64,000 nt of DNA from Hippopus hippopus (taxonomy: Eukaryota > Mollusca > Bivalvia > Cardiida > Cardiidae), in assembly GCA_946811185.2 (NCBI GenBank), contig OX328108.1, forward strand, positions 40,628,357-40,692,356. Direction: 5' to 3'. A model generated the notes under the pieces. That model was not told the origin of the DNA, ran no database searches, and saw only the letters and a program-made list of their open reading frames with translations. Below, in pieces: positions 38,407 to 47,118 of the stretch. Numbering within the stretch: the first letter of the stretch is position 1; every line of letters starts with the position of its first letter. A program made the translations under genes and the position numbers.

Positions 38407-41400
38407 TTATTTTTTCAAACTTTTATAACCATAGGGTACAGTATCAGTACCATTTACAATAACTCTCTTGGTGTATACAGAGCGAAACGTTTTTGTTTGT
38501 GCTTCACTGGTAATCGTTCTATCTCTGTGTCTTTTAATTCTACAATCATACTGAATTTTGATTTCTATTGTGCGATCCAAAGCGCATTTTTAATATGTAT
38601 CGAAATTCACCACCTGTTTTGTATTGTAATCCAGAGTAATCCCCTTTACTTTACATTTGCTTATCTCTTCTCCATCTTTTGTTTTCATTTTGTAAGCATA
38701 ATTCTTAGGCCCAAGCCCTCTGAATTGAGTAATTTTACAAGCAGGCTCTTCATCAGTCCATTTTCCTAACCGACTGTTAATAATAGGAGGATTCCATAAT
38801 TCAGGATCGTGAATGTACATACAACTATCTGTATCGAAATACAGAACTCTATCTTTTAACTTTTCAAGAACACTGTACAATTCCAACCTTGCATAAGCTG
38901 TTACGTAAGACCCTACTACCACATTGGCTGTAGCGTGGGTGTCAATATGTTCCAACTTTGATTCATAGTTAACCAAGATGAATGAACAGTCCTCGTCAAA
39001 GATTTCTACATGCTTTACAATGAAATTGGGATTGGTGACTAATTCAAAATATTTAGACGGATCACTGATGTATTCCGTCTGGGTCATTTTTTCACGCTGA
39101 GCTAATTTTCCCCAAAGGCAGTTCAACATAATCTTAGCAAATGATCTTCTCCCAGGATTTCTTTGAATATAACTTGGATCAAGACGAATACCTTCCGCCT
39201 TCTCATATTCACAAACGAACTGATCTTTTTCTGAGTCTGATTGACACCAATCTGGATAACCACTGGCTTCTTGCTTAATTTTCAAGAAATTGTCCACATA
39301 ATGTTTAAAGAACTGATCTGATACAGAATTGAAATGCCAAATTTCATACACTTGCAATAATCGATAACCACAGTCAAGAGCCTTGAATAATTCAAAAGTA
39401 ACCCAAGTTCCGACCAAAGCCCTCTCTTCTTTACCATGCCTACAAATGCTTGAACTTTCTTCTGCACATTTCATACAGAGTGGAAACATCATTTTGTTGT
39501 TACAGTGAACTGGGAGAATGGGGTGAAACAAATCAGTTGGAGCCAAAACTTTGCATTTGGTTAACCCCTCATATTGTCGAATATTGTTCATGTCAATATT
39601 CTCATCAGACAAAATTTCTGGCTGACCTACAGGATAGGATTTGTGTTTACAAACATAAGGGTATAGAGAACAGATATCGATGTACTTGATTTCATTTTTG
39701 GTTTTTTCATCAACATCATAACCAATTTTTATTGCATTACATCTTCCCCCAGACAAACCATCCCTCGGATCGATAGGGTCCCAATGTGGATATAACTTTT
39801 CAATGAGTTTTTTGTACTCTTTATCCTTCATCTTAGCATCGAAATCGTGTTCCCAAATGTACACTACATTATAACCCATTTTTTCGATAGCTGCTATACG
39901 TTCAAAAGTACGTTCGTACAATTCAGACATGGATTTCCCATTAATAGGATTGATCTGATTTCGATCTGTATAGCATACAGGACAACCATGATACAAATCC
40001 CCAAGAAATTCATAAACAGTGTTTGATTGACGGTGAAAACCATCTACACTATATCTCCCGATTTGAACTTCTCCACCATTTTTTGCATGCCGAATATTAA
40101 TACCTTTTTCCAGAGCTACGCTTTGAATCCACCGTATCGCTTTCATAGAAAAGCGACGTCTGGATGAGTCTTTGCTTGAAATGATAGCTATTTGATTTTC
40201 TGGCAAATATTTGCTTCGCCAGACCTTGTTACAGGCATCTGCAATGGTAATCGCCTCTAAAAATGGACAAATACCACCCTGTTCGATAAACAGCTTTCTG
40301 AATTCACCACATCCTCGTCTGAGGATATCAACATCTGACCTACAGTACAATTCCATCTCCTTCTGAAAATTGAATTCCTCACCCTTTTGAACTTTGTCAT
40401 TATACCAAACTATGAATTTTGACCTAGCCTCTTCAGACATTGAGTCGGGTTTGTAATAAGATATATCCAAGTAAGGTCCAATGTAACTCCAAAATTTATC
40501 TGTATTTGCCCAGTGAGGAAAGTAACCTTTTTTCATTTCTTGAAGATCAAATGTGGCTGGAAATTTTGCCAAACCAAAGCTCATGAAATTGAAAGAATCG
40601 ATCAGACGTATACCATTCAGTTCTTACTTCATAATATTGTTTCCATTCATGATCAATTTTGGAATTTTTAACCCAACTTTGACAATATAGCCAAGAATGA
40701 ACTGACTGTCATAACCTTTGAAATTATGGGCAATAGCCGTGACTCCTTTATGATGTTTTGAAAAGAGCCAGTTGCAAAATTGACTCAAAGTTTCTTCACC
40801 TTGAAAAATAACTTCCCTACCCTCTTCAAATTCACTGCATGTAGAACAATGAAAATCAAGTGATTTATCGATACATTCATCACATGCTCTGTGTGCAATA
40901 CAATAATTCGGGATGTGTACCCCTGTGTCTTGCTTGCATTCAAAATCAAAGAAAATAAAATGTGGTTTTTTAACTACAGAAGAACTCGTCTCGTCATCGC
41001 TTTCATGGTTCAACTTACTTTGGTAAGGCTGAATATAGCATCGATGAGAAAAGTTAACAATTCTCTTACAGATATGACACTTTTTCTTTCCATTGCAAAC
41101 ATGATTTTTCTTTCTGACAAGATATTGTGCACCACATTTCGAACAGAGTTTTACTAATTCACAAATGGATTTCTTTTCTTTACCTTGAACAATTCTGTGA
41201 TTTTCAAAGCATTCAGCGCTAAAAAATCGTCTATTGCAATCACTGCAAACATATTCTTTAATTTCTGATGGACATTTTCCTTTGCGCCAACAATCTTTGC
41301 GCCAACAACCTTTGCAGATATTTGAACAAGCATGACTTTCACGGATAGAGTAACCCACATCACAGAACTCGCAATAATATACACAACAAAAAAACCTTTG

Positions 41401-42395
41401 ATAGATTTGATACAGTCATAATGGTTTTGATGAAAGTACAAATGTATGATCTTACTATTGGTTTTCACTTTTGGATGTTCAAATATTTTTTCCACTTTTG
41501 AATGCTGTTGATGAACTTTAATGACATAGTCTTTTTCATACAAGAATGTTTGAATTTTTTTGTATTCATCAATTCCTACAGGTTGTGTTGGTGAAACTCC
41601 AGCTTCATTCAACAATTTCTCAGCTTCAGTCTTTTGAAGAGAGGATTTTGAACAACGAATACGGCGCCATTTTCTATCCCATGCTCTGGTGTTTTCACGT
41701 TCACTGTAGCAAATTCCCACAACAATGGCTCTTGCAAAACATAGTTGGTCATGATTGTCAATTTGAATAATGGATTTTTTCTTCTGGGCAAAAAACCTTG
41801 AATCTAATTCAGATGATGATCTATATTTTCCGCTACCACTTGGAGGTATTGTATGTGTAATATCAAATGTCATGAGTCCATCGTTCAAGACGAAATCTGT
41901 ATTCGATTGTAAAACTCATTCAATTTCATTTAACATAGTTTCACCTTGCAACTGATCTGTGGTTAAAAAGGGGATATGGATCCCCATATCCAATGAAGGA
42001 TGATTGATGGTAATTCTAATCATATCCGTCGGGTTAGCATTTAACTTTCGAATAATTTCATGGGTAACATCGTCAAATAATCCAAGTAGTCTCTGAGGTG
42101 TTAATTCTTTAAATTTCTTAAAACTCAGCATCAGCATATGTGATTCTGTTTTAAATTTTCTTGACTTCTTATTACCCCTTTCTGTTAAATCATATAGACT
42201 TTTCATGTCTAAGCTAGAGTTGATACTTTCATCGTCAGTGTCAATTTCTTCTTTCTTTTTTGTTGGTGGAAATATCTCATCGTCACTGTCACTTTCTTCT
42301 TTCAACGGTCTAGTTTTTTTCTTTTTTGTTGGTGGAAATACCTCATCGTCACTTTCGCTGTCTGAATAGGTTATTATTCTTTTTCTTTTACCCAT
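38407..42395 (-). pseudogene. polB: Protein-primed family B DNA polymerase of the Polinton (broken)
   Basis: Replicative polymerase, originally about 1,330 residues. The start is MGKRKR at 42395, because a TATA box (42458-42449) lies about 55 nt upstream; an earlier ATG at 42467 would precede the TATA box. An acidic/basic NLS-like head is followed by the conserved N-terminal region (LCFARAIVVGICYS), Cys-rich zinc motifs, exonuclease motifs (FFDFE, DFE at 40940-40948; AHNFKGYDSQFIL; YCRSDVDIL), an endonuclease-like insert (VDGFH...YEFLGDLYHG...YIWEHDFD), and motifs A (SLYPYV), B (LNCLWGK) and C (YFDTDS, 38827-38835). The lesions are an in-frame TGA at 41916-41918, a frameshift near 41376-41400, and in-frame TAA at 40624-40626 and 38590-38592. 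The conserved C-terminal part continues in frame to TAA at 38407-38409. All catalytic residues I can see are still present. Confidence 0.92.
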
Positions 42396-42448
42396 CGTTT
42401 TAGCTCTGAGTGAGAAGACAATAATGCAGGAAGTGAGAAAAACTAACA

Positions 42449-42485
42449 ATTTATATAACCTCTCCATTGCAACAGTGTATAAATA
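42449..42485. promoter_or_regulatory. Compact divergent promoter, polymerase (-) and zinc-knuckle gene (+)
   Basis: TATATAAA on the minus strand (42458-42451) and TATAAATA on the plus strand (42478-42485) lie about 20 bp apart. They serve the genes starting at 42395 (-) and 42554 (+). Neither has the TGACGTCA or AGCGTTAT context of the class-1 promoters. Confidence 0.65.
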
Positions 42486-42553
42486 GAGACGACAGTTGTG
42501 AAAATCTAATCATTTTCCTGCTCAATCTCAGACAGTACAGTTGATAAAAGAAT

Positions 42554-43405
42554 ATGTGCGAGTTCAAGCTGCAAAATACATCACCACTTAGAAAGAGGAT
42601 GCATCTGTATGTTAATCCATACACCTACGATTATGAGATCAGCAATATACCATCAAAGTATGATGTTAAACATATCGGAAACTACGTGGGATCATTTTTA
42701 TCCCACCAACATTTAGAAGAAAAAGATGTTTACCGTACTACCAGATACAGAGTTTTGGATCAAGCGACGATTGACAAACGATATGGGGTGAATGGTGAGA
42801 GAACAAATATTTGTTTTACATGCAACGAAGCAGGACATTGGGCCAAAGAATGTCCAGAAAAAGAAAATCAGATAGGAACATTTGTTTTTGTCTACGTGAA
42901 TCCACACAGTCATGACATTGAAATTTTACCATCGTTTTACAACGTTGACGGTCTCCAAAATATAAAATTCGTCGGGACACTAAATTCATTCTACAGCGAA
43001 AATACATGGAAAAAAAGTTCACCACAAGCTACATCATCATCGGTTGAAACTCAGACCGTAGACATGCAGAGCGACACAACGGCTATCACCGATTCAGAAA
43101 TCTGCAAAATAACAGAACAGATAGAGAAAAAAATATCTACAAATGATAATCTAAGAAAACAACAAACTTTGGATCTAAAAAACGAATTTTCTGCAGAACC
43201 GGGTTGTTCGTACGGAGAGGAAAAACAGCAAAACAACGAAAAGAAGAAAAAACGAGTAACAAAGAACTGTTTCTTTTGCAAATCAACAAAACACAAGGGT
43301 GAAATCTGTCCAGATATGGTATTAAAAAACAACGAAAGGAAAAGAAAACGTAAAACCAAATGTGAATCTGACATTCCGAAGAAAAAAAGAAAACATACTG
43401 AGTGA
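42554..43405 (+). CDS. Double zinc-knuckle (CCHC) protein with duplicated domain
   Basis: 283 residues, intact. Two CX2CX4HX4C zinc knuckles (87-100, CFTCNEAGHWAKEC; 239-252, CFFCKSTKHKGEIC) indicate single-stranded nucleic-acid binding, as in retroviral Gag or CNBP-type proteins. Before each knuckle there is a related segment with YVNP (19-22 and 114-117) followed by an (I/F)VG-containing strand, so the protein looks like a domain-plus-knuckle unit used twice. The C-terminus is very basic (KKKKRVTK, ERKRKRKTK, KKKRK), consistent with nuclear import. It is divergently transcribed from the polymerase, so a replication role such as ssDNA binding is plausible but unproven. A polyadenylation signal AATAAA is at 43597. 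Confidence 0.8.
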   Translation: MCEFKLQNTSPLRKRMHLYVNPYTYDYEISNIPSKYDVKHIGNYVGSFLSHQHLEEKDVYRTTRYRVLDQATIDKRYGVNGERTNICFTCNEAGHWAKECPEKENQIGTFVFVYVNPHSHDIEILPSFYNVDGLQNIKFVGTLNSFYSENTWKKSSPQATSSSVETQTVDMQSDTTAITDSEICKITEQIEKKISTNDNLRKQQTLDLKNEFSAEPGCSYGEEKQQNNEKKKKRVTKNCFFCKSTKHKGEICPDMVLKNNERKRKRKTKCESDIPKKKRKHTE

Positions 43406-43454
43406 AAAAAAGATTTCAACACAATATTGAATTCAAACAAAAAAGACTGACTTG

Positions 43455-43560
43455 ATTTTTTCATTCATTTTTTATCTTTACAGTTCATTCATTTTTTGTC
43501 TTTACAGTTCATTCATTTTTGTTTTTACAGTTTATTCATTTTTTGTCTTTTACAGATCAT
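43455..43560 (+). repeat. Short tandem repeat in 3' UTR (CATTCATTTTTTGTCTTTACA)
   Basis: Four units of about 27 bp, each with TTCATTCATTTTT and TTTACAG. They lie between the stop of the zinc-knuckle gene and its AATAAA. Confidence 0.8.
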
Positions 43561-43596
43561 GACTTGATATTTTCATTGTACATAAGTTCTTTTGAA

Positions 43597-43602
43597 AATA
43601 AA
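43597..43602 (+). terminator. AATAAA polyadenylation signal of the zinc-knuckle gene
   Basis: AATAAA 195 nt after the stop codon, with a T-rich stretch downstream. No histone-like hairpin is present on this strand. Confidence 0.55.
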
Positions 43603-43690
43603 AACATGAAAATAATTACTTCTTACTTTTGACTTTTTTCTAGTTTTAACTGTAAGTCTTTTTTTTTACTTTTGACAATTTGAAAAGAAA

Positions 43691-43727
43691 GATCTTTCGT
43701 GCTAAATGGTTAGCCCTGAAAAGGGCT
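43691..43727 (-). terminator. Histone-type 3' end of the 43759-43965 gene
   Basis: The minus strand reads AGCCCTTTTCAGGGCT (43727-43712), 32 nt after the stop, followed by AACCATTTAGCACGAAAGAT. Confidence 0.7.
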
Positions 43728-43758
43728 TTTTTTAAGGATTTCACGATAACATCGAGCT

Positions 43759-43965
43759 CTACGACTCTTCTAACCGATCCACTGGGGTGATTTCACACCC
43801 ACAGTGTTCACAGCAAGTCGATGAACCTTCATCATCATCGTAAAATCCTTCATCTGTATCTGGACACTTATGTTTCTGTCCAAGATACTCAAGTATGGCA
43901 AAACATTTTCCACACTCTATCTGGCATCTGCTTGAGCAGTGAGGGCACACAAGAATTCGAACCAT
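43759..43965 (-). CDS. Cys-rich 68-residue putative zinc-binding protein
   Basis: Intact ATG-to-stop frame with eleven cysteines: CPHC (7-10), C14, CGKC (18-21), C34 and CCEHCGC (51-57). The spacing fits two small zinc sites of a ribbon type, but I know no exact family. An acidic loop (DEGFYDDDEG) separates the clusters. The gene shares a bidirectional promoter region with the 44332 gene and ends in a histone-like hairpin. It could be a transcription or assembly cofactor; function unassigned. Confidence 0.7.
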   Translation of the reverse strand: MVRILVCPHCSSRCQIECGKCFAILEYLGQKHKCPDTDEGFYDDDEGSSTCCEHCGCEITPVDRLEES

Positions 43966-44003
43966 CCTGCAACAAATATGTTTTTATGTAAAATATCGCT
44001 GGG

Positions 44004-44220
44004 TTTTATAGCTTTACAGGAGGATTGAACTAGTTGACCCATGACGTCATTTTCTCCTATGTTTTTCCCGCGTCGGCGTTTCATTAACATTGTACAATCA
44101 AATCGATGGTTATATCGGTGTTTTTTCACCACTCCTAATTCGGTGTCACACAGTACAATCCTGGTGTTTTCTGCCAGGTCCGCGCTCTTTAAAATTTTCA
44201 ATCCTTTGTAAACGTATAAA
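44004..44220. promoter_or_regulatory. Divergent class-1 promoter region (43965 gene, -; 44332 gene, +)
   Basis: TATAAAA on the minus strand (44010-44004) is followed by CCCAGCGATATTTTACAT. TATAAA on the plus strand (44215-44220) is followed by GCCTAGCGTTATTTCCATAC. TGACGTCA is at 44042-44049, beside a TTTTCCCGCGTCGGCG box. Confidence 0.7.
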
Positions 44221-44275
44221 GCCTAGCGTTATTTCCATACATTCACCATTTCTTTGACTCTCAGCAAACGAACAC

Positions 44276-44330
44276 TTCGAAAGCAGTATCAATATTCGAA
44301 AGCAGTGTCAATATTCGGAAGCAGTTTCAA
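44276..44330 (+). repeat. Three ~18-bp leader repeats
   Basis: CGAAAGCAGTATCAATATT occurs three times with small changes directly before the ATG at 44332. The leader of the 36738-37043 gene has two such units. Confidence 0.8.
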
Positions 44331-44331
44331 T

Positions 44332-44919
44332 ATGAAGCACAACTTAGATGAAATCAACTTGGACGATTTTCCACCAGTGGAAAACAATGGAGACATTCTT
44401 TCATCAGTTATAAATTCGACAATTATCAACCCACCGACGGTGTTGGACAACATTTGTGAAGAGATGAAACAGTTAAATTAAAAACAAGATGCCATGATGA
44501 CTCGGATCTTAGAACAGCTGGAGACTTTTAACCAAAATTTGGAGGAGATTAAAACTTTAAACACAAACACCGAGCAGCTCAGTAAAAATATTGAGGTACT
44601 ACGCCAGCAGAGTCAGCACATTTCACCAGTTCCTGTGAAGATCCCTGTGGAGTTTGAGTTTGATAAAACCAATCTTCACAACTTAGTGGACTCAATCGTA
44701 ACTGTTGTGAAGAAAAATCAGCCAAAGGAAAAACAACCAAGAACAACAAAGCCAAGAAAACGGAAATCTGAGGAAGACGATACCCATCTCCACAAGAAAC
44801 AGCGAGTTGATCAAAAGCCAACTACACCAATAATGACAGGCCAGGGTAAATACGGGAAAAACATAGATAATCACGTTGATTTCAAGATCCCTAAAAAGCC
44901 AAAGAAAAGCTGTCGGTAG
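44332..44919 (+). pseudogene. Unrecognised coiled-coil/basic protein gene with in-frame TAA
   Basis: The frame opens at ATG 44332 (MKHNLDEINLDDFPPVENN), meets TAA at 44479-44481 and is open again in the same frame up to TAG at 44917. The heptad-like pattern either side of the stop (LDNICEEMKQL before; ILEQLETFNQNLEEIKTL after) suggests one coiled coil, so I read this as a single broken gene. The ATG at 44494 could still give a 141-residue product. The C-terminal half is basic (KKNQPKEKQPRTTKPRKRK, HKKQRVDQK) with probable nuclear signals. Class-1 promoter upstream; three histone-like hairpins downstream. Confidence 0.68.
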
Positions 44920-44948
44920 AGAAAAAAACACAGCCTCAAAAACAAAAC

Positions 44949-45034
44949 AGCCCTTTTCAGGGCTACCCCAACAGTTCTTTTCAGAGCTAACCCAACAGTC
45001 CTTTTCAGGACTAACCATCTACCACGAAAGATCT
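44949..45034 (+). terminator. Triple histone-type stem-loops plus downstream element
   Basis: AGCCCTTTTCAGGGCT (44949-44964, 29 nt after the stop), AGTTCTTTTCAGAGCT (44973-44988) and AGTCCTTTTCAGGACT (44997-45012). Each has a 6-bp stem and a TTTC loop. ACCACGAAAGATCT (45021-45034) follows once. Confidence 0.72.
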
Positions 45035-45139
45035 ATCTTTCTTCAAATTGTCATTTCTTCAAATTGTCAAACTTCTTTCTTTTAGAAGAGTTACACTCCA
45101 AAGATTTACACTCCAGAGAGTCACACTCCAAAGAGTAAA

Positions 45140-45960
45140 AAAAAACTCAGAAAAGACTAAGCCCAACTCAGTGCTCAGTCTTTTAGAGAAATCAATCATA
45201 GATGCAAAAAAAGACTAAGTCCAACTCAATGGTCAGGCATTTAGAAAGAGAAATCATCCATAGATGCAGAAAAAACTAAGTTCAATTCAATGGTTAGACA
45301 TTTAAAAGAGAATTCATCCATAGATACAGAAAAACTCTAAGTTCAACTCAATGGTTAAGCATTTAGAAAGAGAAATCATCCATAGGATGAAAAAAGCTAA
45401 GTTCAACTCAATGGTCAGACATTTAGAAAGAGAAATCATCCATAGATGCAAAATAAGACTAAGTCCAACTCAATGGTCAGACATTTAGAAAGAGAAATCA
45501 TCCATAGATGCAGAAAAAACTAAGTCCAACTCAATGCTCAGGCTTTTAGAGAAAAAATCATCCATAGATGCAGAAAAACTAAGTCCAACTCAGTGGTCAG
45601 GCTTTTTTAGAAAGAAAAATCATCCATAGATGCAGAAAAAAACTAAGTTCAATTCAATGGTTAGACATTTAAAAGAGAAATCATCCATAGATGCAGAAAA
45701 AACTCTAAGTTCAACTCAATGGTTAGGCATTTAGAAAGAGAAATCATCCATAGGATGAAAAAAGCTAAGTTCAACTCAATGATCAGACATTTAGAAAGAG
45801 AAATCATCCATAGATGCAAAAAAAGACTAAGTCCAACTCAATGGTCAGACATTTAGAAAGAGAGAAATCATCCATAGATGCAGAAAAACTAAGTCCAACT
45901 CAATGGTCAGGCTTTTAGAGAAAAAATCATCCATAGATGCAAAAAAACTAAACACAACTC
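45140..45960. repeat. Tandem array of ~58-bp units (internal copy)
   Basis: About fourteen units with AACTCAATGGTCAGACATTT and AAATCATCCATAGATGCA. The units are the complement of those in the left TIR and the same strand as those in the right TIR, so this array looks like a displaced TIR segment. Confidence 0.88.
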
Positions 45961-46008
45961 AGTAATATAGGGCTAAAATCAAAAAACTAAAAAGTGACCC
46001 ATTGCACA

Positions 46009-46015
46009 TATAAAA
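46009..46015 (+). promoter_or_regulatory. TATA box of the 46-residue membrane peptide gene
   Basis: TATAAAA about 70 nt before the ATG at 46085, without the AGCGTTAT context or TGACGTCA. Confidence 0.5.
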
Positions 46016-46084
46016 CAGTAAACTCTTGATTAATTTTTCTCAGTCACCATTAACTTTTCGTAAAAGCTGAGTCAGTATCCCATA

Positions 46085-46225
46085 ATGTTTGGATTGACAT
46101 TTTTTCTCTCATTGCTCTTCTGGTTAGAAGAAAGAGAACGTTTCAGATATATCAGGTATGAAATTGAGCATCTGATGCAAATGCTAGATAGAATGGAATC
46201 AATCGAAAGAAAGAGGGGAGGATAA
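46085..46225 (+). CDS. 46-residue putative single-pass membrane peptide
   Basis: ATG to TAA, 46 codons. Residues 2-14 (FGLTFFLSLLFWL) are a short hydrophobic helix. The remainder is charged and helical (EERERFRYIRYEIEHL, then DRMESIERKRGG) and could form a coiled coil. Support comes from a TATA box 70 nt upstream and an AATAAA at 46274. The size and layout recall small viral membrane or virion peptides, but nothing identifies a function. The next gene begins about 370 bp downstream with a class-1 promoter. Confidence 0.55.
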   Translation: MFGLTFFLSLLFWLEERERFRYIRYEIEHLMQMLDRMESIERKRGG

Positions 46226-46273
46226 AAAATGTATTCTACACAAAATCAGATCTTTTGAGGACTAGCTATCTTA

Positions 46274-46279
46274 AATAAA
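46274..46279 (+). terminator. AATAAA signal after the 46-residue gene
   Basis: CTTAAATAAAATATC, about 50 nt after the stop codon. Confidence 0.45.
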
Positions 46280-46502
46280 ATATCTTTCTTTTCATTTTTG
46301 TCAGAAGACTCATAATCAAAAAAAGTCATAGGATAGTCAAACTTAGTTTTTCTAAACCCGAACAAGAAAATGTAACAAAACTATAGATTGGTCAACAATA
46401 AAACATTTACCATTAGAAATAAAACGCTGCTTCTGATTGGATAACATTAATTTGGAGCCAAAACAGCATGAAACGCCGACGCGGGAAAAACATAGGAGAA
46501 AA

Positions 46503-46560
46503 TGACGTCATAGGTCAACTAGTTCAATCCGTCTGAAAAGCTATAAAACCCAGCGTTATT
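46503..46560 (+). promoter_or_regulatory. Class-1 promoter module of the 46599-47039 gene
   Basis: TGACGTCA (46503-46510), then TATAAAA (46542-46548) and CCCAGCGTTATTTTCCCGC. GACGCGGGAAAAACATAGG lies just upstream. The ATG is 57 nt after the TATA box. Confidence 0.7.
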
Positions 46561-46598
46561 TTCCCGCACATCATTCATCTCTTCGACTTACAGCCAAA

Positions 46599-47039
46599 AT
46601 GGAGTGTGCATTGAGGGATATGAATTTCTGGGAGCTTGCCCAGCTGTCATCGAAAGAAAAAAAGAAGAAGGAGTTTGTCGTACCCCAGACTGAGTGTTGG
46701 GATAGTGACAACGAGCCACCGTTCTCGTTGGAGTTCGATTTGGATGACCAACAACTAAAGAAGAAGGAAAAGAAGAAGGAGTTTGTCGTACCCCAGACTG
46801 AGTGTTGGGATGGTGACAACGAGCCACCGTTCTCGTTGGAGTTCGATTTGGATGACCAACAACTAAAGAAGAAGGAAAAGAAGAAGGAGTTTGTCGTACC
46901 CCAGACTGAGTGTTGGGATAGTGACAACGAGCCACCGTTCTCGTTGGAGTTCGATTTGGACGAACAGCAGCTAAAAAGGCTAAAGAGGCGGGCAGCGAGT
47001 AGCTGCCCAGCCTGCAGAAAGGTTGGAGGTTGTGCTTAA
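46599..47039 (+). CDS. 146-residue protein with three 36-residue repeats
   Basis: The head MECALRDMNFWELAQLSS is followed by three nearly identical repeats at 108-bp spacing (nucleotides 46671, 46779, 46887). Each has FVVPQTECW, an acidic DNEPPFSLEFDLD core and a Lys-rich linker. The end is basic with a Cys cluster (KRLKRRAASSCPACRKVGGC). The alternating acidic/hydrophobic modules resemble short linear motifs presented in series, for example activation or scaffold-binding peptides; this is inference. It has the class-1 promoter and a histone-like 3' end. The reverse strand is also open here as a by-product of the repeats. Confidence 0.72.
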   Translation: MECALRDMNFWELAQLSSKEKKKKEFVVPQTECWDSDNEPPFSLEFDLDDQQLKKKEKKKEFVVPQTECWDGDNEPPFSLEFDLDDQQLKKKEKKKEFVVPQTECWDSDNEPPFSLEFDLDEQQLKRLKRRAASSCPACRKVGGCA

Positions 47040-47080
47040 AAACACAACCTCCAAACCAGGTCCCTTTTAGGACACCCAAC

Positions 47081-47118
47081 AGCCCTTTTCAGGGCTAACC
47101 ATCTACCACGAAAGATCT
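47081..47118 (+). terminator. Histone-type 3' end of the 46599-47039 gene
   Basis: AGCCCTTTTCAGGGCT (47081-47096), 41 nt after the stop, then AACCATCTACCACGAAAGAT. A degenerate earlier hairpin, GTCCCTTTTAGGAC, is at 47060-47073. Confidence 0.72.

Noticed and set aside
42396..42467. Polymerase start at 42467 with a signal-peptide-like leader
   Set aside because: The TATA box at 42458-42451 lies inside that leader; the MGKRKR start gives a nuclear-type N-terminus.
43917..44201. 94-residue minus-strand ORF across the divergent promoter
   Set aside because: It starts upstream of the TATA box and overlaps the Cys-rich gene; regulatory DNA explains the region.
46588..47079. 163-residue minus-strand ORF opposite the repeat protein
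   Set aside because: A by-product of the in-phase 108-bp repeats; promoter and stem-loop support the plus strand.
35958..47096. Rho-independent bacterial terminators
   Set aside because: The hairpins superficially fit, but only one is followed by a T-run on its own transcript strand; the host is eukaryotic and the downstream purine box fits histone processing better.
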